Shown here in pieces: positions 17,230 through 24,490 of a stretch of DNA of 32,385 nucleotides; position 1 is the first letter of the stretch; each line of letters starts with the position of its first letter. The position numbers and the translations under genes are program-made. Source of the stretch: Gemmatimonadota bacterium. GTDB lineage: Bacteria; Latescibacterota; UBA2968. Under the pieces are notes generated by a model, which saw only the letters and a list, made by a program, of their open reading frames with translations, made no database searches and was not told the origin of the DNA. The DNA is taken from NCBI GenBank assembly GCA_028874765.1, contig JAPPIE010000083.1, forward strand, positions 1 through 32,385, in the 5' to 3' direction.

Positions 17230-17853
17230 ATGGCACCGAGAATTGTACACATTTCCAAATTGTTGTCATTGATGTTGCGACACAGGCCCGATGAGTTTGG
17301 ACTACAAGTCGATCGCTATGGTTTTGCCGACCTCGATGCGGTTTTAAGTGCATTTCAAGACCGAAATTCGACATTTACTCTTGAAGATATTGAAAAAGTG
17401 GTTTATGATGGAGAAAAGCAACGTTTCGAGATTGTGGAAAACCGCATTCGAGCGCGTTATGGACACAGTTTTTCCATTGATCTGGGTCTCGACCCGTCAG
17501 AACCCCCCGAATTTCTGTATAAAGGAGTAGATTCTGCCGATGCTGAGCGATTATTATCCGAAGGCTTGGCACCAGATGATCGCGATTATGTACATTTGTC
17601 GTTTGATGCCGATGTCGCCGCGAGGTTAAGCGCCAGACCCGGACGCCGAGGGGCTGTCATACGCATTGCTGCGACACGCGCCCATCAGAGTGGCGTGCAT
17701 TTATACGATTGTGGCCCAACCGTATTGACCAAACATATTCCTGGGGAATTTTTGGATTTAGAACGGGGAGGGGGCATAACATCACATAACATATCCCAGG
17801 AACGAGAGAATGTAACTTATGGGCGGCGGCGACGCTTCTCATCCCGGCGGTAG
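17230..17853 (+). CDS. kptA: KptA/Tpt1-like RNA 2'-phosphotransferase
   Basis: A 207-residue protein matching KptA/Tpt1, which moves an RNA internal 2'-phosphate to NAD+. The first catalytic pair is R17-H18 in LSLMLRHRP. R74 lies in RIRARYGHS, matching the family RIRAxQGHS motif with Tyr for Gln. The NAD-binding region is altered: FLYKGVDS replaces LYHGT, and SARPG replaces the usual G-x-RHG. VHLS is kept, as is a later ALTK-type segment (TVLTKHIPGEF). A tail of about 30 residues ends in a basic GRRRRFSSRR patch. The native bacterial role is unsettled, since bacteria lack the tRNA-splicing route used in yeast. GGAG precedes the ATG. The family call is firm but activity is less sure. Confidence 0.85.
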   Translation: MAPRIVHISKLLSLMLRHRPDEFGLQVDRYGFADLDAVLSAFQDRNSTFTLEDIEKVVYDGEKQRFEIVENRIRARYGHSFSIDLGLDPSEPPEFLYKGVDSADAERLLSEGLAPDDRDYVHLSFDADVAARLSARPGRRGAVIRIAATRAHQSGVHLYDCGPTVLTKHIPGEFLDLERGGGITSHNISQERENVTYGRRRRFSSRR

Positions 17854-17888
17854 TAAATAGTTGTTTTGGACATGTTCACAAGGCCAGA

Positions 17889-18821
17889 ATGACCTTCTCA
17901 CAAAAGCGTTTTATGGCTAACTCCCACAAAAACCACACGCAGTCCTTGCTGAGTACCGCCAAAAATTTGGCTCGGGAAACCTGCGCCGATATGATCCTGC
18001 TCGTGGCCGATTCCGACGTGAGCCACACTGATGTACTCAAGTTAAACACCACCTGCCAGGTCCTGATTGTTACGCGGGAAAAACACTTTTTGAAAGGTGT
18101 TGAAGAGAAGGGTGTACAGCGTTTGACTTATGATTATCGCCTGGGCAATGACACGCACTTCGAACAGTTGCGACAATGCGTTATCAGAGGCATGGAGAAT
18201 GGGTATATTCGCCGAGATACGCGACTGGTATGCCTGAGTCATATGCTGGCTTCTCGGGGTGTGGATGCGATAACGATGATGGATACCAGTATTGGGTTTG
18301 ATATATACGATTCGGCAAAAATCTCAGCCATAGCAGGCGATCTACCACTCAAAGTTGTCAAAACCACGCTCGATCTTTCCATCGATATTGGTAAGGAAGG
18401 TCGCGAAGGCGAACCGGTTGGCACCTTATTTGTCATAGGCGATTCCAAGCGGGTTTTGCACCATTCGCGGTCCATGACATTTGATCCTTTTCGTGGATAT
18501 TCCGATAAAGAAAAAAATATCTGCAATCCCGATGTTCACGAAGGTGTCAAAGAAGTATCGCTAATGGATGGTGCATTTATCATTCGGGAAGATGGGGTTA
18601 TCCTATCTGGAGGGCGCTATATTTCAGCGAGTGCACGCGGTCTCACCTTGCCCAAGGGGTTGGGCGCACGGCATGTGGCGGCGGCGGCGATTACCAAAAC
18701 CACCCGGGCCATCGCCCTGGCTATTTCTGAGTCAACCGGAACGGTTCGAGTATTTAAACAGGGCAAAATCGTTTTGCAAATCAACACACACCGGTGGCAC
18801 ATTGGACAAGACCAGCGGTAA
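17889..18821 (+). CDS. Diadenylate cyclase, DacZ-like (PK_C-like N-terminus plus DAC domain)
   Basis: A 310-residue protein whose C-terminal half is a DisA_N/DAC domain that would make cyclic di-AMP from two ATP. The DGA motif is at 227-229 (LMDGAFII). The RHR motif appears as RHV at 261-263 (GARHVAAAAIT), followed by AISESTG. The N-terminal ~150 residues resemble the pyruvate-kinase C-terminal-like domain of archaeal DacZ rather than the DisA helical and HhH DNA-binding parts or the CdaA membrane helices. It is therefore predicted to be cytosolic. The start at 17889 has AAGG upstream; the ATG at 17913 has none. It lies 35 nt after kptA and downstream of radA. Confidence 0.8.
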   Translation: MTFSQKRFMANSHKNHTQSLLSTAKNLARETCADMILLVADSDVSHTDVLKLNTTCQVLIVTREKHFLKGVEEKGVQRLTYDYRLGNDTHFEQLRQCVIRGMENGYIRRDTRLVCLSHMLASRGVDAITMMDTSIGFDIYDSAKISAIAGDLPLKVVKTTLDLSIDIGKEGREGEPVGTLFVIGDSKRVLHHSRSMTFDPFRGYSDKEKNICNPDVHEGVKEVSLMDGAFIIREDGVILSGGRYISASARGLTLPKGLGARHVAAAAITKTTRAIALAISESTGTVRVFKQGKIVLQINTHRWHIGQDQR

Positions 18822-18898
18822 CGAATAGACGGATCAACGGACCCCGCCCATCCTCCCAAAATCAGTATGTATTTCCATTCGTCCATTCGTCTATTCGT
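18821..18898 (+). repeat. Inverted repeat (14-nt arms) between cyclase and glycosyltransferase genes
   Basis: ACGAATAGACGGAT (18821-18834) can pair with ATTCGTCTATTCGT (18885-18898) over 14 positions with one G:U wobble in RNA, around a ~50-nt loop. The right arm is part of the octamer array at 18876-18907. No T-run follows, so it does not look like an intrinsic terminator. Confidence 0.5.
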
Positions 18899-18907
18899 CT
18901 ATTCGTC
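18876..18907 (+). repeat. Octanucleotide tandem repeat, four copies
   Basis: Four head-to-tail copies of (C/T)ATTCGTC occupy 18876-18907: two CATTCGTC and then two TATTCGTC. They end 11 nt before the glycosyltransferase start codon. Such an array can gain or lose units by slippage. Confidence 0.85.
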
Positions 18908-18918
18908 GAGAGATACTT

Positions 18919-20208
18919 ATGCAGCGGTGGATCGTGCCCCTTTTGATGGGGTTGGTCATGACGAGCAGTTTTGCTGCGATGCCGGCATTGGGCCTGCCGG
19001 TTTTTTTTGTACTTTTTGGCATTGCATCTGTGGCCTATCTCATTGCAGTCTGGCATTGTGAATATATGCCATTGACGGCTATTGTGATCGCTGCCGCTGT
19101 GTTCCGGCTTAGCCTTTTGTTTTCCTTCCCAGCGCTGTCCGATGATATTTATCGCTATGTATGGGATGGACGCGTACAGTGGGCGGGTATCAACCCCTAC
19201 CGGTTTGCACCTGCAGCACAAGAACTGGCGCATGTACGAGACGCGCTCATTTTTCCTAAAATTAACCACCCCGAATTGCCGACCATTTATCCGCCCATCG
19301 CTCAAATAGCATTCTGGGTGGGATATGGCATTTCGGGTGGCATACTGGGTATCAAGGTGCTACTCGCAGGTGCCGACCTGATTGCGGGATGGCTTATAGT
19401 CTGTTTGCTCAGGCATTTTGGGCAGCGGACACAATGGGTTTTGATTTACTTCTGGCATCCGCTGGTCGTAGTGGAAATTGCTGGCAATGGACATCTCGAA
19501 TCGCTGGGCATTGTCGCTTTATTGGCTGCATTGTATCTATTCTTAAAAGGGCGAGACCGCATCGCGCTAAGTGCGCTGGGTGGGGCTGTTCTGGTGAAAT
19601 TCTTCCCCCTTGTTTTTTTTCCGAATCTCGTGCGTTGGAAAGGGTGGCTGCCAACCAATTGGCCCGCTCTGCTCATGGTACCCTGTGTCATACTTCTGGG
19701 ATATTTGCCCTATGCGTGGACCGGCGTGCCTGTTTTGGGTAGCCTGGGTACTTATGCACAACACTGGTCATTTAACAGCGCGGTATTTGATATACTCATT
19801 CAGCTTTGCGGCAATGGACAGATAGCGCGTGGCATTATTGGCCTGGTCTTTTTAAGTGTTGTTCTGTTTCTGGTCTGGAAGCGGATTCCCCTGTTGCGCT
19901 GCGCATATTTGACTGCGGCGGCCTTTGTTCTACTCACCCCCACGCTCCATCCGTGGTATGTCTTGTGGTTAATTCCATTTCTCGTTTTCTTTCGGCATCC
20001 GCCCTGGATCGCTTTCTCACTCTTGGTGGTCTTATCCTATCACATATTGATCCAATACCAGGCCCGTGGTATATGGGAAGAAGCCGCATGGGTCCAATGG
20101 GTAGAATATGGTGGATTAATACTGGTAGGTATCCTGTCTTTGCTTCTCAAGCGCACAGAAATCTTGACGAAAATAGGACGTTTTTTTAATATACACCGTC
20201 CAATCTGA
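18919..20208 (+). CDS. GT-C fold membrane glycosyltransferase (GT87/DUF2029 or PIG-M/MptA-like)
   Basis: A 429-residue multi-spanning membrane protein with about ten hydrophobic helices. After the first helices comes an acidic loop motif, LSDDIYRYVWDGRVQWAG, typical of GT-C enzymes that take sugars from polyprenyl-phosphate carriers. The next loop holds NPYRFAP. Further motifs are HPLVVVEIAGNGHLE in the middle and a late HPWYVLWL segment, all common in bacterial GT87 or mannosyltransferase-like families. It probably transfers a hexose from a lipid-linked donor on the outer face of the inner membrane. Acceptor and sugar cannot be told. The ATG at 18919 follows GAGAG and the octamer array. Confidence 0.75.
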   Translation: MQRWIVPLLMGLVMTSSFAAMPALGLPVFFVLFGIASVAYLIAVWHCEYMPLTAIVIAAAVFRLSLLFSFPALSDDIYRYVWDGRVQWAGINPYRFAPAAQELAHVRDALIFPKINHPELPTIYPPIAQIAFWVGYGISGGILGIKVLLAGADLIAGWLIVCLLRHFGQRTQWVLIYFWHPLVVVEIAGNGHLESLGIVALLAALYLFLKGRDRIALSALGGAVLVKFFPLVFFPNLVRWKGWLPTNWPALLMVPCVILLGYLPYAWTGVPVLGSLGTYAQHWSFNSAVFDILIQLCGNGQIARGIIGLVFLSVVLFLVWKRIPLLRCAYLTAAAFVLLTPTLHPWYVLWLIPFLVFFRHPPWIAFSLLVVLSYHILIQYQARGIWEEAAWVQWVEYGGLILVGILSLLLKRTEILTKIGRFFNIHRPI

Positions 20209-20242
20209 TCGCACTGTCTAAAAAGAAAAAACGGAACTCGAA

Positions 20243-20272
20243 TTGGGCAAAAACGTTTTGAAAAAGTATAAA
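20243..20272 (+). promoter_or_regulatory. Candidate promoter for the TPR lipoprotein gene
   Basis: TTGGGC (20243-20248) and TATAAA (20267-20272) are separated by 18 bp in an A-rich spacer. The predicted start would leave a leader of only about 16 nt, just containing the ribosome-binding site. The -35 is weak. Confidence 0.3.
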
Positions 20273-20294
20273 TAAGCAAAGGAGGTCGGCAAAG

Positions 20295-20783
20295 ATGCAC
20301 AGATTTCGATTCTTATTCTTTTTGCCACTATTTGTCGCCTGTGGGGCACAAGAACAATCTGCGGATTTACTCTTTCGAGAGGGCGAACAGGCCACACACG
20401 ATATGGCGTCGTATCCCGTGGCTGAAGTCAAATTGGCGGAATTTTTGACGCTTTTTCCCGACGACCCTCGTGCAGAGGTGGCACTACAGGCCCTGGCAAG
20501 GGTATTGATGAATCAACAAAAGCACAAAGAAGCCATTGCGCGATACGAAACCCTGATCGCGCGATTTCCACAGAGCCGATATTGTGTACAGGCACAGTTT
20601 ATGATTGGCTATATCCACGATCAACTCGGCGATTACGAACAAGCGCGGGTAGCCTATCAACAGGTGATTGATACCTATCCAAACTCTGAGTTAGTGGATG
20701 ATGCCAAATTTTCAATCGAAAATTTGGGCAAAGTGCCCGATCAGTGGTTGCGTACCAAACCAATAAATGCCATTGAGGAGTGA
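20295..20783 (+). CDS. TPR-containing lipoprotein (BamD/YbgF-like fold)
   Basis: A 162-residue protein with a lipoprotein-type signal (MHRFRFLFFLPLFVAC); the lipobox FVAC would place Cys16 as the lipidated residue. About three TPR-like helical pairs follow, with motifs such as AEFLTLFPDDPRAEVAL, AIARYETLIARFPQSRYCVQA and ARVAYQQVIDTYPNSELVDDA. This resembles BamD or the TPR half of CpoB/YbgF but is shorter than BamD. It is probably an envelope adaptor anchored to the inner or outer membrane. A very strong AAAGGAGGT ribosome-binding site sits 8 nt before the ATG. The partner is unknown. Confidence 0.72.
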   Translation: MHRFRFLFFLPLFVACGAQEQSADLLFREGEQATHDMASYPVAEVKLAEFLTLFPDDPRAEVALQALARVLMNQQKHKEAIARYETLIARFPQSRYCVQAQFMIGYIHDQLGDYEQARVAYQQVIDTYPNSELVDDAKFSIENLGKVPDQWLRTKPINAIEE

Positions 20784-20824
20784 GGGCGGGACACGCACAA
20801 GCAGGAGGCAAACAGGTACATCGC

Positions 20825-20862
20825 TTCCTAATTTTTAATTTTTAATTCCTAATTCCTAATTC
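20825..20862 (+). repeat. Heptanucleotide tandem repeat, about 5.4 copies
   Basis: Consecutive 7-mers TTCCTAA, TTTTTAA, TTTTTAA, TTCCTAA, TTCCTAA and a partial TTC fill 20825-20862, between the lipoprotein gene and moxR. The array resembles the short tandemly repeated repetitive sequences known from cyanobacterial intergenic DNA. It ends about 20 nt before the moxR ATG. Confidence 0.85.
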
Positions 20863-20881
20863 AATAGTAGAGAGTGATGCA

Positions 20882-21877
20882 ATGACAGTTGGACAAGATA
20901 TTCAATTAATCAATGAACGGGTTGGGCGCGAAAGCGCGTTTGTCGATCGATTATTGTCCGAGATCGGCAAGGTCATTGTCGGACAGCAGGACATGATTGA
21001 GCGATTGCTAATCGGCTTATTGTGCAACGGCCATGTCCTGCTCGAAGGCGTGCCCGGTCTTGCTAAAACTTTAGCCGTCAATTCATTGGCTCAGGCGATT
21101 CAGGCATCTTTTAAACGCATTCAGTTTACGCCCGATTTATTGCCCGCAGACCTGATTGGCACAATGGTCTATCACCGGGAGACGGGCGAATTTATGGCTC
21201 AAAAAGGGCCTATTTTTGCCCAACTCGTACTCGCCGATGAAGTCAATCGCGCACCGTCAAAAGTGCAAAGTGCCATGCTCGAAGCTATGCAAGAGCGTCA
21301 AGTTACCATTGGAAACGAAACATTTGCCATGCCCGATCCCTTTTTGGTGCTGGCCACGCAAAATCCCATCGAACAAGAAGGGACCTATCCACTACCCGAG
21401 GCCCAGGTCGATCGCTTTATGCTAAAAGTACGGGTAACATATCCCAATAAACAGGAAGAACGCGCCATTGTCGATCGCATGAGCCGCGATGCACCCCCTC
21501 AAATTGAGACCGTCATAACAACTGACGATCTCATTCGCGCGCGAAGCGTAGCCGACGAGATTTACGTGGATGATAAAATCAAAGATTATATCGTCGATCT
21601 CGTGTTGGCAACCCGCGATCCAGAAGCTTACGGTTTGGGTGATTTGCGCGCTCTGATCGAATTTGGTGGATCGCCACGCGCGTCTATCGCCCTGACCCGT
21701 GCTGCCAAAGCGCATGCGTTTTTGCGCCACCGCGGCTATGTTACTCCCGAAGATGTGAAAGCCATTGGCCTGGACGTATTGCGCCACCGCGTATTGGTAA
21801 CTTACGAGGCAGAAGCCGAGGAAATTAACTCCGAAGAAATCGCACGCCAAATATTCGATCACGTTGAAGTGCCGTGA
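20882..21877 (+). CDS. MoxR family AAA+ ATPase
   Basis: A 331-residue AAA+ protein. Walker A is GVPGLAKT (56-63), Walker B is LVLADEVNRA, and the family motifs QFTPDLLPADLIG and NPIEQEGTYPLPEAQVDRF are intact. MoxR ATPases act as chaperones in assembly or maturation of partner proteins, often together with a DUF58/vWA protein encoded next door. That is the case here: the following DUF58 gene begins within or just after the moxR stop. The ATG at 20882 gives the typical N-terminus; only a weak AGAG precedes it. Confidence 0.95.
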   Translation: MTVGQDIQLINERVGRESAFVDRLLSEIGKVIVGQQDMIERLLIGLLCNGHVLLEGVPGLAKTLAVNSLAQAIQASFKRIQFTPDLLPADLIGTMVYHRETGEFMAQKGPIFAQLVLADEVNRAPSKVQSAMLEAMQERQVTIGNETFAMPDPFLVLATQNPIEQEGTYPLPEAQVDRFMLKVRVTYPNKQEERAIVDRMSRDAPPQIETVITTDDLIRARSVADEIYVDDKIKDYIVDLVLATRDPEAYGLGDLRALIEFGGSPRASIALTRAAKAHAFLRHRGYVTPEDVKAIGLDVLRHRVLVTYEAEAEEINSEEIARQIFDHVEVP

Positions 21878-21888
21878 TAATTTTTCCC

Positions 21889-22770
21889 ATGATTCCAACT
21901 GAAATTTTAAAAAAAGTGAAACGCATTGAGTTGCGCACGCGCAATCTGGTAAATACAATATTTGCCGGCGAATACCATTCGGTATTTAAAGGCAAGGGCA
22001 TGGCGTTTGCGGAAGTGCGAGAATATCAGCCCGGTGATGATGTTCGCACAATTGACTGGAATGTGACAGCGCGTATGGGAGATCCCTTTGTCAAAGTGTT
22101 CGATGAGGAGCGAGAACTCACCGTAATATTGATGGTGGATGCGAGTGCCTCGGGTGACTTTGGAACGGTGGCGCAAATGAAAGGCGAGATAGGTGCTGAG
22201 ATTTGTGCTTTGCTCGCCTTTTCCGCAATTCAGAATAATGATCGTGTGGGACTGATCATTTTTACCGACGAAGTCGAATTATTTATTCCCCCCAAAAAGG
22301 GCAAAAAGCATGTGCTGCGCGTAATTCGAGAGTTGTTGTATTTCCAGCCCTCAGGACGCAGTACAAATATCGATACGGCATTGGAATATTTAAATCGCGT
22401 GACCTATCGGCGCAGTGTCGTGTTTCTGGTATCGGATTTTTTCGCTTCTGACTATGAGAAAGCATTGCGCGTTGCCAATCGGCGTCATGATCTGGTAGCG
22501 ATAGCACTGGAAGATCCGCGGGAGTACGATCTGCCTGCAATTGGCATTGTGGAGTTGGAAGATGCTGAGACGGGCGAAGGTATAATGGTCGATTTTGGCG
22601 ATGCAGCAGTGCGCGAGGCATTCCAAAAGCTGACAAAAAAAGAGCGCGATGACCGTGAAGCGTTATTTCGACGCATGGGCTTAGACGCCGTGAATATTTC
22701 GACTCAGGGAGCGTATCACGAACCGTTGATGCAATTTTTCAGAATGCGGGCAAAAAAAATTAAAGGATAA
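21889..22770 (+). CDS. DUF58 domain protein (vWA-like MoxR partner)
   Basis: A 293-residue protein. The N-terminal signature is RIELRTRNLVNTIFAGEYHS, followed by the DUF58 core REYQPGDDVRTIDWNVTARMGDP. A vWA-like domain has a MIDAS-type DASAS motif. No membrane helix is visible, so it should be cytosolic, unlike longer DUF58 proteins with N-terminal helices. The ATG at 21889 matches the usual MIPTEILKKVKRIE start; a GTG at 21874 overlapping the moxR stop would add five residues. MoxR-DUF58 pairs probably act together on envelope proteins. Confidence 0.9.
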   Translation: MIPTEILKKVKRIELRTRNLVNTIFAGEYHSVFKGKGMAFAEVREYQPGDDVRTIDWNVTARMGDPFVKVFDEERELTVILMVDASASGDFGTVAQMKGEIGAEICALLAFSAIQNNDRVGLIIFTDEVELFIPPKKGKKHVLRVIRELLYFQPSGRSTNIDTALEYLNRVTYRRSVVFLVSDFFASDYEKALRVANRRHDLVAIALEDPREYDLPAIGIVELEDAETGEGIMVDFGDAAVREAFQKLTKKERDDREALFRRMGLDAVNISTQGAYHEPLMQFFRMRAKKIKG

Positions 22771-22780
22771 GGAGCAAGAC

Positions 22781-23707
22781 GTGATAGAAGTTGAACGCCT
22801 GACAAAGCGATACGGCGCATTTACGGCTGTTGACGACATTTCGTTTCAGGTAGGTAAAGGCGAAATTGTCGGTTTTTTGGGGCCAAATGGCGCGGGCAAA
22901 ACCACGGCCATGCGCGTACTCACCTGTTTTTTACCCGCCACAGAAGGCACAGCGCGCATTGCCGGCTACGACATTTTTGACAATCCATTGGAAGTCAAAA
23001 AACGCATTGGGTATTTGCCCGAATTGCCTCCCCTATACCGCGATATGCGCGTGCGTACATATCTGGAGTTTATCGCTAAAATCAAGGGCGTTGCGACAAA
23101 AGAATCCAGACGGCGAATTGATGAAGTCATTGCCCAATGCGGGCTTGTGGATCGCACCGAGCAACTCATCGGTCATTTATCCAAAGGATATCGACAGCGG
23201 GTAGGGCTTGCACAGGCGATATTGCACGACCCTGAAGTAATCATCATGGACGAGCCGACTTCGGGCCTCGATCCCAATCAGATCATCGAGGTGCGACAAT
23301 TGATCCGCGAACTTGCCCAGAAGCGTACGGTAATTTTGAGCACGCATATTTTGCCCGAAGTTGAAATGACCTGCAATCGCGTAATCATTATTCACGAAGG
23401 GAAAATTGTCGCTGTTGATACCCCTGAAAATCTCACGGCTCATACGCGCGATACAACGCGATTTTTTGTTCGGATATCGGGCGATGTGGATATTGCAGCC
23501 AAAGCCATTGCCACTATTGAAGGGGTTAGCGACGTGACGCACGTGAACAATGGGCTGCATGTCCATTGGCCAGCTAAAGCGGATTTGAGTGCCGCAGTAT
23601 CGGCTCGCATTGTCGAATTGGGCATGGGACTGGTGGAAATGAAGCGTGAGGCCATGTCTTTGGAAGAAATTTTTCACGCGCTGACCATACACGAGGAGGA
23701 GGTGTAA
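22781..23707 (+). CDS. ABC transporter ATP-binding protein, GldA-like
   Basis: A 308-residue ABC ATPase. Walker A is GPNGAGKTT, the signature is LSKGYRQRVGLAQ, and Walker B is VIIMDEPTSGLD followed by the H-loop STHILPEVE. A C-terminal regulatory extension of about 90 residues follows. The overall form resembles GldA and related ABC-2 ATPases. The start codon is GTG at 22781 with AAGGAG upstream. The gene overlaps the permease gene by 1 nt (TAATG), so the two proteins should form one exporter. The substrate is unknown. Confidence 0.92.
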   Translation: MIEVERLTKRYGAFTAVDDISFQVGKGEIVGFLGPNGAGKTTAMRVLTCFLPATEGTARIAGYDIFDNPLEVKKRIGYLPELPPLYRDMRVRTYLEFIAKIKGVATKESRRRIDEVIAQCGLVDRTEQLIGHLSKGYRQRVGLAQAILHDPEVIIMDEPTSGLDPNQIIEVRQLIRELAQKRTVILSTHILPEVEMTCNRVIIIHEGKIVAVDTPENLTAHTRDTTRFFVRISGDVDIAAKAIATIEGVSDVTHVNNGLHVHWPAKADLSAAVSARIVELGMGLVEMKREAMSLEEIFHALTIHEEEV

Positions 23708-24480
23708 TGGGCAATATAATGGCGATTTTTGACAAAGAGATGCGGTCGTATTTTGGCTCGCCAATTGCATACGTGATGGCTGGCGTGTTTTTGCTATTTA
23801 GCGGCTTTGTTTTTCGCAACCAGTTGCTCGAATTTCACGATATGGCCGTATATCTGAAATTGGCAGAACGCGAGGAAAAAATTCTGCTAAACGTCAATAC
23901 AGAAGTCGTCACGCCATTTTTTGAATTTCAGACTTTTATCTGGATGATCGTGATTCCAATGCTCACGATGCGTCTCTACGCCGAGGAAAAACGCGGGGGC
24001 ACGTATGAGTTATTGATGACCTCGCCGATTACTTCAGCACAAATTTTGATAGGAAAATTTCTCGCTTGTTATGTATTGTATTTGCTAATTGAAGCAATGG
24101 CCTTCGGCTATATTGGCGTGTTGTCTATGCACGCGCAATTGGACTGGGGGCCCATTTTTTCCGGTGCGCTGGCTGTGGTGCTGATTGGTGCCACATTTAT
24201 CAGCGTGGGCATTTTGGCGTCGTCTTTGACCGAGAATCAGATTATCGCAGCTGTGTTGTCTTTTTTCTTTTTAATTCTATTGTGGATTATCGACTGGGCA
24301 GCGCGTTTTGCCAGCGACATATTCTTTGTTATTTTGAGATTTCTCTCCCTTATAGAACACACCCGAGATATGATTCACGGTGTTGTCGATACGCACGATG
24401 TGGTATTTTTTCTTAGTGCTGCGGCTTTTTTTCTCTTTTTAACACATACGGTGCTCGAATCACGCAGGTGGCGAGCGTAG
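23707..24480 (+). CDS. ABC-2 type permease, GldF-like
   Basis: A 257-residue inner-membrane protein with about six hydrophobic helices. The N-terminus, FDKEMRSYFGSPIAYV, is the typical opening of GldF-type ABC-2 permeases. The motif EEKRGGTYELLMTSPIT matches the conserved cytoplasmic loop before the third helix. GAGGAGG precedes the ATG. The usual third gene (a GldG/DUF4350-type periplasmic and membrane component) is absent: the next gene, after 10 nt, is an oxidoreductase. Confidence 0.9.
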   Translation: MGNIMAIFDKEMRSYFGSPIAYVMAGVFLLFSGFVFRNQLLEFHDMAVYLKLAEREEKILLNVNTEVVTPFFEFQTFIWMIVIPMLTMRLYAEEKRGGTYELLMTSPITSAQILIGKFLACYVLYLLIEAMAFGYIGVLSMHAQLDWGPIFSGALAVVLIGATFISVGILASSLTENQIIAAVLSFFFLILLWIIDWAARFASDIFFVILRFLSLIEHTRDMIHGVVDTHDVVFFLSAAAFFLFLTHTVLESRRWRA

Positions 24481-24490
24481 GAAGGACACT

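Noticed and set aside
17776-17797. Short direct repeat CATAACAT within the end of kptA
   Set aside because: Two 8-bp copies in coding sequence are within chance and have no associated feature.
18876-18907. Possible CRISPR array
   Set aside because: Units are only 8 bp, directly abutting, with no spacers and no cas genes in the window.
20825-20862. Possible CRISPR or origin iterons
   Set aside because: Units are 7 bp without spacers, and no replication initiator, DnaA box cluster or cas gene is nearby.
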